The notes under the pieces: model-generated | Seen by the model: only the letters and a program-made list of their open reading frames with translations | Told to the model about the DNA's origin: nothing | Database searches by the model: none | Shown: one piece after another, positions 24,170-33,875 of the stretch | Numbering within the stretch: position 1 is the stretch's first letter | Layout of the letters: every line of letters starts with the position of its first letter | Made by a program: the position numbers and the translations under genes | Source of the DNA: Casp-actino8 sp964614655 | GTDB taxonomy: Bacteria; Actinomycetota; Acidimicrobiia; Acidimicrobiales; Ilumatobacteraceae | Assembly (NCBI GenBank): GCA_964614655.1 | Contig: CAZTPF010000005.1 | Coordinates: 37,560-101,559 of the forward strand | Length of the DNA stretch: 64,000 bases | Direction: 5' to 3'

Positions 24170-25506
24170 CCGAGAGAGTGCTGGTGTACGGGGTCGCGGT
24201 CGCCGGTCTGGCGACGGTCCGCGCCTTGCTCCGGCGCAACATCGACTGTGTGGCAGTCGACGATTCGGTGGACGAAACGAAGCGTCGGGCGGTCGCCGAG
24301 CTCGGCGTCGAACTGATCGAGAGTCCGAGCGAATCGGTGCTCACCGGTCTCGTGGTCGAGTCGAGCATGGTCGCTCCCGCTCCCGGTGTGCCGGAGTCCC
24401 ATCGGGTCGTCGACATCGCTCGACGGGTCGAGCGGCGTCTCGTGACCGAACTCGATCTGGCCTACGAATGGGAGAGCGCGCGTCCGGGTGGGCCGCGTCC
24501 CGTGGTCGCCGTCACCGGTACCGATGGCAAGACGAGCACGACTCTTCTCACTGCTGCGATGCTCGAGGCCGGCGGTCGGGCCACCGTCGCTTGCGGCAAC
24601 ACCGACGTTCCCATGGTCGAGGCGCTCGATCTCGACGTCGATTGCTTCGTCGTGGAGGCCACCAGTTTCCGACTGGCGTTCTGCGACTCGTTCCGCGCCG
24701 AGGCGTCGGCCTGGCTGAATCTCGCCGAGGATCATCTCGATTGGCACCAGAGTCTGAAGACCTACGAGGGGGCCAAAGCCCGTCTATGGGCGCACGTGCG
24801 CGAGAACGACGCGGCGATCGGCTGGATCGACGACCCGATCGTCATGCGGCATCTGGCGCGGGCGCGGTGTCGACGGGTGACCTTCGGGATCGACTCGGCC
24901 GACTATCGCATCGTCGACGACACCTTGGTCGGTCCCGACGGCGAGATCGCTCCGGTCGACGGCCTGTCCCGTTCCCTTCCGCACGACCTGACGAACGCCC
25001 TCTGCGCATCGGCACTGGTTCTCGAGAGCGGACTGGCCGATCGTCGCGCCATCGCCCGCGCCTTGCCCGATTTCCGCGCCCCGAGTCATCGGATCGAGTT
25101 CGTGGGCGAGGCGGATGGTATTCGGTGGTATGACGACTCGAAGGCGACCACTCCTCACGCGGTGCTGACCGCCCTGCGCGGCTTCGACAGCGTGGTCCTC
25201 GTCGCCGGTGGGCGCAACAAGGGCCTCGACCTCGCCGAACTGGCCGTCGAGGAATCGCGCATCAAATCGGTGGTCGCCATCGGCGAAGCGGCGCCCGAGA
25301 TCGTCCGCGTCTTCTCGGGTCGTCGACCGGTGACGACCGCCGACGACATGCGACAAGCCGTCGTGGTCGCGCGCGAACAGGCTTCCGACGGAGACGTCGT
25401 CCTGCTGTCTCCGGGTTGTACGAGTTTCGACTGGTACGACGGGTACGCCCGCCGTGGCGACGACTTCAGTCGTCGAGTCCGAGAGTTGATCGGAGGACGT
25501 TCATGA
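24166..25506 (+). CDS. murD: UDP-MurNAc-L-alanine:D-glutamate ligase
   Basis: Adds D-glutamate to UDP-MurNAc-alanine. The 446-residue ligase has an amino-terminal Rossmann-like domain (RVLVYGVAVAGLATVRALL), the ATP motif VVAVTGTDGKTSTTLL, the segment AWLNLAEDHLDWH and YDDSKATTPHAV in the carboxy-terminal domain. ATG overlaps the mraY stop; a longer open frame upstream is a shadow of mraY. Confidence 0.96.
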   Translation: MTERVLVYGVAVAGLATVRALLRRNIDCVAVDDSVDETKRRAVAELGVELIESPSESVLTGLVVESSMVAPAPGVPESHRVVDIARRVERRLVTELDLAYEWESARPGGPRPVVAVTGTDGKTSTTLLTAAMLEAGGRATVACGNTDVPMVEALDLDVDCFVVEATSFRLAFCDSFRAEASAWLNLAEDHLDWHQSLKTYEGAKARLWAHVRENDAAIGWIDDPIVMRHLARARCRRVTFGIDSADYRIVDDTLVGPDGEIAPVDGLSRSLPHDLTNALCASALVLESGLADRRAIARALPDFRAPSHRIEFVGEADGIRWYDDSKATTPHAVLTALRGFDSVVLVAGGRNKGLDLAELAVEESRIKSVVAIGEAAPEIVRVFSGRRPVTTADDMRQAVVVAREQASDGDVVLLSPGCTSFDWYDGYARRGDDFSRRVRELIGGRS

Positions 25507-26726
25507 CCCTCGCCGTACCGAACCGCTCGCGACGGACGTCGCAATTGGCCGAACGACGACGAGCCGCTCTCGAGTCGGCGCAGAAGGCGCGCGGCACCGG
25601 ACGTCGTCGCCGATACCAGGAAGACGTGGGTCGCGACCCGAAGCCTCTCGGCTTCTACGTGATCGTCGCCGTCACCCTCGCGCTCGTCGCTTTCGGCCTG
25701 GTGATGGTGCTCTCGTCGTCGTCGATCGTCTCGTTCCATCGCGGACGTTCACCGTGGTACTACTTCGTGAAGCAGGTCTTCTGGGCCGGCCTCGGCATGG
25801 TCGCTCTCGTGACGACGTACCGAATGCCGTTGAAGATCCTGCATTCGACGGCTCGGGTGCTCCCGCCGATCGCCACGGTGATGATGCTCGCCGCGTTCAC
25901 GCCCGGTCTCGGCAAGACGGTGAACGGTGCTCAGGCGTGGCTGGCCATCGGTGACTACACGATCCAACCCTCCGAGTTCATGAAGTTGGCGCTCGTCGTG
26001 TACGGAGCCGATTGGCTGACTCGCCGCGAGAAGCAGTTGGCCGATTTCCGAGCTGCGGCTTTGCCCTACCTCGGCTGGGTCGGAGTGGGCGCCTTCATCG
26101 CGATCGCCCAAGGAGACCTCGGTTCGTGTCTCGTGATCACGGCGATCGGCATGTCGATGCTCTTCCTCGCCGGTGCGCCCCTGCGGCCCCTGTTCGGCCT
26201 CTCGCTCGCCGGTGCACTCGTCTTCGTGGGATACGCCCGCCTCGACGGTGACAAGTGGGCGCGATTCACGTCGTTCCTCGACATCCACGGCACGCGCGAC
26301 ACCGACGGCTATCAGGTGTACCAGGCGCTCATCAGCATCTCGAACGGAGGGCTCACCGGGACCGGGATCGGTGCCGGCACCGGTAAGTGGGGATACGTCC
26401 CGTTGGCCCACACCGACTTCATTTTCTCGATCGTCGGTGAGGAGATGGGTCTGCTCGGTGTGCTCGGATTGTTGACGCTCTTCGTCTTCTTGATCTATTT
26501 CGCCTTCCAGGTCGCGCTCTCCTGTCGCCATCGTTTCGGATTCCTGTTGGCCGCCGGTGTCGGCTGCTGGTTCATCGTGCAGATCTCGATCAACATCGGC
26601 GGTGTGATCGGACTACTTCCCGTGACGGGGCTGACGCTGCCCTTCATCTCGTTCGGCGGAAGTTCCCTCATCGCGTCGATGGCAGCGGCGGGTCTTCTGA
26701 TGAACGTGGCCCGCCGGCCGCGATGA
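25503..26726 (+). CDS. ftsW: Septal peptidoglycan glycosyltransferase FtsW
   Basis: SEDS-family polymerase that works with FtsI at the septum. The 407-residue protein has a basic cytoplasmic start of about 50 residues, about ten membrane helices, the SEDS motifs AWLAIGDYTIQPSEFMKLALV, the segment GTGIGAGTGKWGYVPLAHTDFIFSIVGEE (with the conserved region around the catalytic Asp), and GLTLPFISFGGSS near the end. ATG overlaps the murD stop. Confidence 0.96.
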   Translation: MTLAVPNRSRRTSQLAERRRAALESAQKARGTGRRRRYQEDVGRDPKPLGFYVIVAVTLALVAFGLVMVLSSSSIVSFHRGRSPWYYFVKQVFWAGLGMVALVTTYRMPLKILHSTARVLPPIATVMMLAAFTPGLGKTVNGAQAWLAIGDYTIQPSEFMKLALVVYGADWLTRREKQLADFRAAALPYLGWVGVGAFIAIAQGDLGSCLVITAIGMSMLFLAGAPLRPLFGLSLAGALVFVGYARLDGDKWARFTSFLDIHGTRDTDGYQVYQALISISNGGLTGTGIGAGTGKWGYVPLAHTDFIFSIVGEEMGLLGVLGLLTLFVFLIYFAFQVALSCRHRFGFLLAAGVGCWFIVQISINIGGVIGLLPVTGLTLPFISFGGSSLIASMAAAGLLMNVARRPR

Positions 26727-27853
26727 CCACGTTCGCTGCGGTGGCCGGCGGCGGCACCGCAGGCCACGTGATTCCGGCTCTCGCCATCGTCGACGCGCTG
26801 GTCGAGCGGGGCTACGAGAGATCCGAAGTGTTGTACGTGGGGGCGACCCGGGGTGTCGAGACCTCGCTCGTTCCTCCGACCGGCACACCCCACGTCTTTT
26901 TCGACGTCGTCGGCCTGCAGCGTTCACTGCGGGCCTGGCGCGCCAACCTGGGTTTCGTGCCGCGACTTCTGCGGGCTCGACGGCGAGCTCTCTCGATGTT
27001 TCGGGCCGATCCTCCGAAGGTGGTCGTGAGCGTGGGCGGCTACGCGAGCCTCCCGGCGGTCCTGGCGGCACGGGCGTCGAAGACACCGATCGTCGTGGTG
27101 TCGTACGACCGTCGCCCCGGACGCTCGAGCCGGATCACCAGCCGCTTCGCGACCGTGTCGGCCACCGCGTTCCCCGAGAGCGAACTTCGACGATCGGTGC
27201 ACACCGGCGCTCCGGTTCGAGCCGAGATCCGGCGCCTCGATCGGCGAGCCGCCCGTGACGAGGCGCGACGCCGTCTCGATCTGCCACTCGATCGTTTCGT
27301 CGTGGTGGTCGTCGGCGGATCGTTGGGTTCGGGCGCATTGAACGATGCCGTCGCTGAGCTCGTGAGACAATGTCGGGACGATTCGGGTCTGGCCGTGTTC
27401 CACGTGGCCGGTGATCGTTTCGTCGAATCGGTACGGGAGCGAATGGAACGGATCATGGCCACTGATGCACGAGTGATGCACCGCGTGGTCGGTTATCACT
27501 TGCGCATGGAAGATCTGTACGCGGCAGCCGACTTGCTCGTCGGCCGCGGCGGTGCGGGCACCGTCGCCGAGATCGCCACCACCGGCGTCCCGTCGGTCCT
27601 CGTGCCGTGGTCGGGCGCGGCCGACGACCACCAGAGCGAGAACGTCCGGTGGTTGACCGATGTCGGTGGAGCGGTCGCGTTGACCGATGCAACGGTCTCC
27701 GAACGTCTGCCGGCTCTCGTGGCCGAGTTGCGTGCCGATCCCCGTCGTCTCGCCGAGATCGGCGAACGAGCATTCGCTCTCGGAGCGGCGAATCGCCGAG
27801 CGGCAGTGGCCGATCTCGTGATCGCGACCGCCGAGGGGAGGCCGGTCGAGTGA
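26723..27853 (+). CDS. murG: UDP-GlcNAc:lipid I N-acetylglucosaminyltransferase MurG
   Basis: Peripheral membrane enzyme that makes lipid II. The 376-residue GT-B protein has the first glycine-rich loop AGGGTAGHVIPALA, GGYASLPAVLAA, the second loop VGGSLGSGALND, and the UDP-GlcNAc-binding VGRGGAGTVAEIATTGVPSVLVPW. ATG overlaps the ftsW stop, and its stop overlaps the murC GTG. Confidence 0.96.
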   Translation: MTTFAAVAGGGTAGHVIPALAIVDALVERGYERSEVLYVGATRGVETSLVPPTGTPHVFFDVVGLQRSLRAWRANLGFVPRLLRARRRALSMFRADPPKVVVSVGGYASLPAVLAARASKTPIVVVSYDRRPGRSSRITSRFATVSATAFPESELRRSVHTGAPVRAEIRRLDRRAARDEARRRLDLPLDRFVVVVVGGSLGSGALNDAVAELVRQCRDDSGLAVFHVAGDRFVESVRERMERIMATDARVMHRVVGYHLRMEDLYAAADLLVGRGGAGTVAEIATTGVPSVLVPWSGAADDHQSENVRWLTDVGGAVALTDATVSERLPALVAELRADPRRLAEIGERAFALGAANRRAAVADLVIATAEGRPVE

Positions 27854-29235
27854 CCTCGTCGGTCCTCGACCTCTCGTCGCGACGCCGGATCCACGTCGTC
27901 GGCGTCGGCGGTCCAGGGATGAGCGCGATCGCGATCGTGTTGGCTCAGATGGGCCACGACGTCTCAGGTTCCGACGTACGCGAGGTCTCGACTCTCGCGT
28001 CGGTGCGGGACGCCGGAGTGAGGGTTCTCGTCGGTCACGATCCGACGGTCGTGGAGGGCTGCGACCTCGTGACGGCGTCGACTGCGATTCGAGCCACCAA
28101 CGTCGAATTGGAGGCCGCGCGTCGAATCGGTGTTCCGATCGCGAGCCGCGCCGACGTTCTGGCCGCCATGTGCGCACTCGCCACCACGGTCGCCGTGGCC
28201 GGCACCCACGGCAAGACGACGTCGTCGTCGGTTCTCCGGGCGATGCTGGCGTCGCGGTTCGATCCGAGTTTCCTCATCGGTGGCAACGTGCTCGATCTCG
28301 GGGTGGGGGCTCGTTGGACCGGTTCGCCACTCTTCGTCGTCGAGGCCGACGAGAGCGACGGGACGCACCGTCGGCTGCCGGTCGGGGCGGCTCTGGTCAC
28401 CAACGTCGATCAGGACCACCTCGATCACTTCGGGGACTTCGACGCAGTGGTCCAGAGCTTCGGGGCATTCGTCGGCCAGGTGTCGGGACCGGTCGTCGTG
28501 TGCGCCGACGATCCACATCTCGCCGAGATGAGCGCCGATCGCCTCTTCACCTACGGCTCGGCGGCTGGTGACGTGCGTTGGAGCGACATGTCCTATTCCG
28601 ACGGACGTACGGAGTTCACCGTTCGGGGATCATTGCCCGGGATCGAATTCGAACGACGGGTGTCGACTCCGCTGCGCGGTGAGCACAACGTGTCGAACGT
28701 GACCGGGTGTCTGACGTTGGCGGTCGTTCTCGGAGCCGATGTCGACGAGGCGATCGCTGCGGTCGCCGACTTCGGCGGAGTCGGCCGCCGCTTCGACGTC
28801 CGAGCCGAGATCGACGGGATCACGTTGATCGACGACTACGCCCATCTGCCACGCGAAATCGAAGCGGTGCTCTCGGCGGCCCGCGGATCGGAACCCGGCC
28901 GTCGTTTGGTGGGGGTCTTCCAACCGAATCGCTTCAACCGGATGGCGATCATGTGGCCCGATTACGCGAATTGCTTCCGTGACGCCGATGTCGTCGTGAT
29001 CGCCGACATCTATTCGTCGGGAACCGATCCGATTCCCGGTGTGACGGGCCGATTGGTGGCCGATGCGGTCGCGGCCACTCGGACCGACGCGTCGGTTCAC
29101 TACGTCGAGAGTCGCGACGAACTGGCGACGTCGGTCGCGTCCCTTCTCGTGTCCGGAGACGTGTGCGTATCGATGGGATGCGGCGACGTCGAGTTCCTGC
29201 CCGACGAGATCGTGGCGGTGCGACGACGTGCATGA
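27850..29235 (+). CDS. murC: UDP-N-acetylmuramate:L-alanine ligase
   Basis: Adds the first amino acid to UDP-MurNAc. The 461-residue ligase has RIHVVGVGGPGMSAIA with the dinucleotide-like loop, the ATP motif AVAGTHGKTTSSSVL, the segment VTNVDQDHLDHF and, near the end, LIDDYAHLPREIEAVL and FQPNRFNR. GTG start overlaps murG. Not fused to murB or ddl. Confidence 0.96.
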   Translation: MTSSVLDLSSRRRIHVVGVGGPGMSAIAIVLAQMGHDVSGSDVREVSTLASVRDAGVRVLVGHDPTVVEGCDLVTASTAIRATNVELEAARRIGVPIASRADVLAAMCALATTVAVAGTHGKTTSSSVLRAMLASRFDPSFLIGGNVLDLGVGARWTGSPLFVVEADESDGTHRRLPVGAALVTNVDQDHLDHFGDFDAVVQSFGAFVGQVSGPVVVCADDPHLAEMSADRLFTYGSAAGDVRWSDMSYSDGRTEFTVRGSLPGIEFERRVSTPLRGEHNVSNVTGCLTLAVVLGADVDEAIAAVADFGGVGRRFDVRAEIDGITLIDDYAHLPREIEAVLSAARGSEPGRRLVGVFQPNRFNRMAIMWPDYANCFRDADVVVIADIYSSGTDPIPGVTGRLVADAVAATRTDASVHYVESRDELATSVASLLVSGDVCVSMGCGDVEFLPDEIVAVRRRA

Positions 29236-30178
29236 CGTCGACTTCGACCGACTGGCCGACACCATCGGGGGAGTGCGGCGGGCGTCGCTCGCCGAGTTGA
29301 CCACCTATCGCGTCGGGGGACGAGCCGAAGTTCTCGTTCGGATCGAGTCACTCGATCGACTCCGGCAGGTGGCACGAGTGTTGAGCGAACTCGACGTCCC
29401 AGTTCTCGTCGTCGGGCGCGGTAGCAACATGCTCGTCGCCGACCGAGGGTTCGGTGGTGTGGCCGTCCAACTCGGGGACTTCGCCGCGCACTGCACCATC
29501 GAAGAACGTGGGGACGAGGCGATCGTGCGGGCGGGTGGGCTCGCTCTCTTGCCCGTCGTGGCGCGACGTACCGCCGGCGCCGGGTGGACCGGTCTCGAAT
29601 GGGCGGTCGGGGTTCCGGGGAGTGTCGGGGGAGCGGTTCGTATGAACGCCGGTGGACACGGATCCGACATGGCGGCCTCCCTCGTCGACGTCGACATGGT
29701 CGATCTGCGCGACGGATCGGAGTTCGTTCGCTCGGTCGTCGATCTCGGCCTGCGATTCCGTGGCTCCGACGTGAACGACCGCGAGATCGTCACCGAGGCA
29801 CGACTTCGGGTCACGCGAGGAGAGGTCGACCGCAGTCGGAGCACGATCGACGAGATCGTGAGATGGCGGCGCGAGCACCAGCCCGGTGGTCAGAACGCCG
29901 GTTCGGTGTTCGTGAATCCGATACCGGGTGAACTGTCGGCAGGTGAGCTCATCGATCGGGCCGGACTCCGCGGTCGGCGTCTCGGGTCGGCCGAAGTGTC
30001 GACCAAACATGCCAACTTCATCCAGGCCGATGTCGACGGGACGGCCGCCGACGTGAAGGCCCTGATGGATCTCGTTCGTCGGCGAGTCGTCGACGAATTC
30101 GGCATCGAATTACGGAGCGAGATCCGTCTCGTCGGATTCGACGACACGAGTGACGACCCGAGCGAGGACGTCTCGTGA
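29228..30178 (+). CDS. murB: UDP-N-acetylenolpyruvoylglucosamine reductase
   Basis: FAD-dependent enzyme that reduces the enolpyruvyl group to make UDP-MurNAc. The 316-residue protein has TTYRVGGRAEVLV, the FAD-binding GRGSNMLVADRGFGG, VPGSVGGAVRMNAGGHGSDM, the proton-donor segment NAGSVFVNP and STKHANFIQ with the late glutamate region. The GTG at 29228 overlaps the murC end by 8 bp; an in-frame upstream extension would lie inside murC. Confidence 0.95.
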   Translation: MHDVDFDRLADTIGGVRRASLAELTTYRVGGRAEVLVRIESLDRLRQVARVLSELDVPVLVVGRGSNMLVADRGFGGVAVQLGDFAAHCTIEERGDEAIVRAGGLALLPVVARRTAGAGWTGLEWAVGVPGSVGGAVRMNAGGHGSDMAASLVDVDMVDLRDGSEFVRSVVDLGLRFRGSDVNDREIVTEARLRVTRGEVDRSRSTIDEIVRWRREHQPGGQNAGSVFVNPIPGELSAGELIDRAGLRGRRLGSAEVSTKHANFIQADVDGTAADVKALMDLVRRRVVDEFGIELRSEIRLVGFDDTSDDPSEDVS

Positions 30179-31398
30179 CCCGCCGCGAACACGATCCGTC
30201 CGACGACTTCTCCGACGACGGTCTCGACCCCGACGTCGAAGCCGAACTCGCCGAAGCCTTCGCCGAGAGTCCACCGCCCGTGGCGCCGTCGGCGCCTCCG
30301 TCGACGCCGTCACGTCGGGTGAAGATCACCGACCAGGAGCCACGAACCGCCCCGCCGTCTCGCTCGAGCGAGAGCGCATCGGCCGATGATGACGACGCAT
30401 GGGGTTTCTTTCGGCGTCGTCTGCCCCGAATCTCGATCCCGCGACCGTCGTTACCGCGACCATCGCTACCCCGACCATCGTTGCGCGGTCTGTCGCTACC
30501 GCGGCCGTCACTGCCGCGGTTCCGACGGTCGACGACGACCGGCTCCGCATCGTCGAAGAAGGCGACCTCGAACGTCACCACGACATCGGCCGACGGTCGG
30601 ACCCGGGTCGTCATCACCGACGACACCGCTCAACCGACGAAGGTCTCGGGAGTTTCGGGCCAGGCCCGCTTCCGTGAGCGTCGGATCGCGGCTCGTCGCG
30701 CCGAGGGTCGTCGTCGCCTCCGGATCGCGCTCGGGGTGGGAGGTGTGGCGGCGGTCGTCGTCATCGTCCTGTTGATCCTCGCCAGCCCGATCCTGTCGAT
30801 TCGCACCATCGACGTGGAAGGCGTGGTGTACGCCGACGCCGACCGTGTCGGGGAAGTGGTCGCGTCCCTGCGCGGCGATCCCATCTTGACCGCCGATCTG
30901 AACGCCGCCGAACGAGCCCTGGAGAGCATTCCGTGGGTTCGCGAGGCCCGGGTGTCGATGCATCTGCCCCGACGAGTGTCGATCCAGATCGACGAGCGCA
31001 CTCCGATCGCCTTCTATCGAGCCGTCGACGGCTTCAATCGGGTGATCGACATCGACGGACGGGTTCTCGACGTGATCGAGGGGGATCCGGTCGACTTCCC
31101 GCCCGTCCTTGGCACCGGTCCGAACCTGTCAGCCGGCGACGTGGTCGGCCAGCCGTTCCTCGGCGCCGCTCAACTCGTCAACGCCTTGCCCCGGGACCTC
31201 CGTCAGCGGCTGGTCTCGATGTCGACGACCCCGGATGGCGAGGTGTCGTTCCAGTTGTCCGACGATGTGACGGTCCTGTTCGGCCGACCCGACCGCTTCC
31301 AGGACAAGCTCGTCGCCCTCGTCAACGAGATCAAGCGTCAGGGGAGTCGGTCCTATTCGATCATCGACGTCTCGAGCGGTGAGGCAAGTGTGCGTTGA
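30175..31398 (+). CDS. ftsQ: Cell division protein FtsQ with a long, repeat-bearing cytoplasmic part
   Basis: Divisome scaffold linking FtsL/FtsI/FtsW. The 407-residue protein has an unusually long cytoplasmic part (1-181): an acidic start, then PSLPR-type repeats at about 83-117, then a basic stretch. A membrane helix follows at 183-205, then the POTRA domain (about 207-275, ILSIRTIDVEGVVYADADRV) and the FtsQ domain. Usual FtsQ proteins are 250-330 residues, the extra length being the cytoplasmic part. GTG overlaps the murB stop. Confidence 0.93.
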   Translation: MTRREHDPSDDFSDDGLDPDVEAELAEAFAESPPPVAPSAPPSTPSRRVKITDQEPRTAPPSRSSESASADDDDAWGFFRRRLPRISIPRPSLPRPSLPRPSLRGLSLPRPSLPRFRRSTTTGSASSKKATSNVTTTSADGRTRVVITDDTAQPTKVSGVSGQARFRERRIAARRAEGRRRLRIALGVGGVAAVVVIVLLILASPILSIRTIDVEGVVYADADRVGEVVASLRGDPILTADLNAAERALESIPWVREARVSMHLPRRVSIQIDERTPIAFYRAVDGFNRVIDIDGRVLDVIEGDPVDFPPVLGTGPNLSAGDVVGQPFLGAAQLVNALPRDLRQRLVSMSTTPDGEVSFQLSDDVTVLFGRPDRFQDKLVALVNEIKRQGSRSYSIIDVSSGEASVR

Positions 31399-31548
31399 CC
31401 AGGGGTGACGAGATTCGACCGGCCGGGGTATCCCCCCATTTCGTGGGTTCACCTGAGAGAATGTCGTCCACGTCGGTCGGCACGGCTGGTCCGGACACCT
31501 CCGTTCGGACGACGTCGACACCGATCGACTCGAGAGCGGAGGAGCCGG

Positions 31549-32655
31549 ATGGCCGGTAGTCACAACAACTACATCTGTCAGATCAAGGTCATCGGTGTCG
31601 GTGGCGGCGGTGTGAACGCCGTGAACCGGATGATCGAGCGCAATCTTCGTGGCGTCGAGTTCATCGCGATCAACACTGACATCCAGGCTCTCATGACCTC
31701 CGACGCCGAGTTGAAGCTCGACATCGGGCGCGAACTCACCCGTGGCCTCGGCGCCGGTAGCGATCCCGAAATCGGTCGCCAGGCGGCCGAAGCTCACCGT
31801 GACGAGATCGAAGATGCGTTGAAGGGTGCCGACATGGTGTTCATCACGGCCGGCGAAGGTGGTGGCACCGGAACGGGTGCGGCGCCGATCGTGGCCGAAG
31901 TCGCCAAGAGTCTCGGTGCACTCACCATCGGCATCGTGACGCGCCCCTTCTCCTTCGAAGGTCGTCGCCGGGCCGTCCAGGCCGATTCGGGTGTGGCGAA
32001 GTTGAAGGAGAAGGTCGACACGCTGATCGTCGTACCGAACGATCGACTTCTCTCGGTCGTCGACGCTCGCGACACCGTGATCGAGGCCTTCGCCAAGGCC
32101 GACGAGGTCCTGTACAGCGGTGTGTCGGGTATTTCGGAGCTCATCACCAATCCGGGACTCATCAACACCGACTTCGCCGACGTGAAGATGACGTTGCAGA
32201 ACGCTGGCTCGGCACTGATGGGCATCGGAACGGCGAGCGGCGACAGTCGGGCTCGGGACGCGGCACTGAAGGCGCTGTCGAGCAATCTTCTCGAGGCATC
32301 GATCGAAGGCGCTCGGGGCGTGCTGCTCAACGTGACCGGTCCCTCCGACATGACTCTCATGGAGATGAACGAAGCCGCCGAGATCATCCACGGCATCGCC
32401 CATCAGGACGCCAACATCATCTTCGGTACCGTGATCAACGACGAGATGGGCGACGAGGTCAAGGTGACCGTCATCGCCGCCGGATTCGACCGCTGGGACG
32501 GTGCACCGCAGGTCAAGCCGTCGGCTCGCCCCTCTGGCCGAGCGACGCCGAAGGATCAGCGCGCCGCGCCCGCGAAGGACATCTTCGCCGACGATCCGCT
32601 GAACCTCGGCGACGACGGTGACGACGACTTCGACGTCCCGTCGTTCTTGAAGTAG
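31549..32655 (+). CDS. ftsZ: Cell division GTPase FtsZ
   Basis: Tubulin-like GTPase that forms the division ring. The 368-residue protein has IKVIGVGGGGVNAVNRMI, the GTP signature GGGTGTG at 104-110, the T7 loop segment NTDFADVKMTL and the carboxy-terminal DDDFDVPSFLK peptide that binds SepF and other partners. The disordered linker is short (about 40 residues). The ATG at 31549 is preceded by GGAGG 6 nt upstream, in a 150-bp gap after ftsQ; an upstream in-frame extension has no support. The gap may hold its own promoter, but no convincing element was found. Confidence 0.98.
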   Translation: MAGSHNNYICQIKVIGVGGGGVNAVNRMIERNLRGVEFIAINTDIQALMTSDAELKLDIGRELTRGLGAGSDPEIGRQAAEAHRDEIEDALKGADMVFITAGEGGGTGTGAAPIVAEVAKSLGALTIGIVTRPFSFEGRRRAVQADSGVAKLKEKVDTLIVVPNDRLLSVVDARDTVIEAFAKADEVLYSGVSGISELITNPGLINTDFADVKMTLQNAGSALMGIGTASGDSRARDAALKALSSNLLEASIEGARGVLLNVTGPSDMTLMEMNEAAEIIHGIAHQDANIIFGTVINDEMGDEVKVTVIAAGFDRWDGAPQVKPSARPSGRATPKDQRAAPAKDIFADDPLNLGDDGDDDFDVPSFLK

Positions 32656-32672
32656 TCGCGCTCGTTCAGGGA

Positions 32673-33350
32673 GTGACGTCGACGGTGCTCTCGGACGACG
32701 AGATCGCCCGCCGATGGGCAGGTGTGCGGCGTTCACTCGACGCCGCCGATCGATCGGTGGTTCTCGTCGCCGTGACGAAGACGTTCCCGGTCGAATCCTG
32801 GGCGGCGGTCGTGAGGGCCGGCGGAACCGACGTGGCCGAGAACTACGCGCAGGAACTGGTGGCCAAATCCGAGGAGTTCGGGCGTCGGTATCCCGAACTT
32901 CGTCGCCCTCGAGTGCATTTCATCGGACGTCTTCAGTCGAACAAGGTTCGTCTTCTCGCCGGTCATGTCGACGTGTGGCAGAGCGTCGACCGCGAATCTC
33001 TGGTCGACGAGATCGCGCGACGAGCGCCCGGCGCTCACGTTCTCGTCCAGGTCGACGCCACGGGTGAGGCCGGGAAGGGCGGATGCTCCCCGGACCTCGT
33101 GCCGGGTCTGGTGAAGTGCGCCATCGATCGTGGCCTGATCGTGGACGGGCTGATGGTCGTCGGTCCGACCGATGGTGATCCGGAGCGCACGAGACTCGCC
33201 TTCGAACGGACGACGGAGTTGGCCGATCGAGAGGGTCTGGCGATCCGGTCCATGGGAATGAGCGCCGATCTCGACGTGGCGTTGTCGTGTGGCACCACCA
33301 TGGTGCGGGTGGGGTCGACGATCTTCGGCGACCGTCCACCCGTCCGCTGA
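32673..33350 (+). CDS. yggS: PLP homeostasis protein (YggS/PROSC family)
   Basis: A 225-residue alanine-racemase-like barrel protein that binds pyridoxal phosphate and balances vitamin B6 and amino-acid pools. Motifs: VVLVAVTKTFP with the PLP lysine, GENYAQEL-like VAENYAQELVAK, HFIGRLQSNKVR and SMGMSADLDVAL. It occupies the usual place between ftsZ and sepF; the pgeF gene often found beside it is not here. The GTG at 32673 is the likely start; a second in-frame GTG lies four codons further in. Confidence 0.93.
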   Translation: MTSTVLSDDEIARRWAGVRRSLDAADRSVVLVAVTKTFPVESWAAVVRAGGTDVAENYAQELVAKSEEFGRRYPELRRPRVHFIGRLQSNKVRLLAGHVDVWQSVDRESLVDEIARRAPGAHVLVQVDATGEAGKGGCSPDLVPGLVKCAIDRGLIVDGLMVVGPTDGDPERTRLAFERTTELADREGLAIRSMGMSADLDVALSCGTTMVRVGSTIFGDRPPVR

Positions 33351-33360
33351 CCCCCCGTAC

Positions 33361-33366
33361 TACCAT
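33361..33366 (+). promoter_or_regulatory. -10 element (TACCAT) for sepF
   Basis: TACCAT lies nine bases before the ATG at 33376, allowing a transcript with at most a few leader bases, separate from the upstream dcw transcript. Confidence 0.45.
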
Positions 33367-33375
33367 TTCGTCACC

Positions 33376-33870
33376 ATGTCGATTTTCCGGCGAGCCATGG
33401 ATTATCTGGGCCTCGGTGAGGACGACGCGTACGACGACTACGACGACGTCGAACCGTCTCCCGCCCGAGAGGCCGACGACCCGTCGCGTCCGACGTCTCG
33501 TCAGGTGACACCCCGCGACGTCGATCCGGTTCCGGCTCGGCGGGCCACGGCCGACGACTCCTCGGTGCAGCCGCGGCCGGTGTCGGGCCGTCAGGCGTCG
33601 TCAGTGCGCACGATCGGATCGGTCGGCGCACCCGGTGAGACGTACACGGTGAAGGCCTTGCGTTTCAACGACATCCAAGAGGTCGCCAATCGCTTCCGCG
33701 ACGGACATCCGGTGATTCTCAACACCGAGGGTTGCGAGGCCGACGTGGCCCGCCGCATGGTCGACTTCTCGAGCGGCCTCTGCTACGGATTGCACGGGAA
33801 GATCGAAAAGGTCGCCAAAGGCGTGTACCTGCTGAAGCCGTCACCACGGGCCACGGTCGTCGAGTACTGA
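33376..33870 (+). CDS. sepF: Cell division protein SepF
   Basis: Membrane-associated FtsZ anchor, which replaces FtsA in actinomycetes. The 164-residue protein has the amphipathic start MSIFRRAMDYLGLGEDD that binds the membrane, an acidic Pro-rich linker (20-75), and the SepF core (about 83-160) with VKALRFNDIQEVANRFRDGHPVILN and the glycine-bearing GLCYGLHGKIEKV dimer region. The ATG at 33376 is chosen over an upstream GTG because of the family start and the -10 spacing. Confidence 0.96.
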   Translation: MSIFRRAMDYLGLGEDDAYDDYDDVEPSPAREADDPSRPTSRQVTPRDVDPVPARRATADDSSVQPRPVSGRQASSVRTIGSVGAPGETYTVKALRFNDIQEVANRFRDGHPVILNTEGCEADVARRMVDFSSGLCYGLHGKIEKVAKGVYLLKPSPRATVVEY

Positions 33871-33875
33871 TCGTC

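Noticed and set aside
31399..31548. Strong sigma-A promoter before ftsZ (TTGACC at 31395-31400).
   Set aside because: No -10 like sequence lies at 16-19 bp; GAGAAT at 31457 is too far away.
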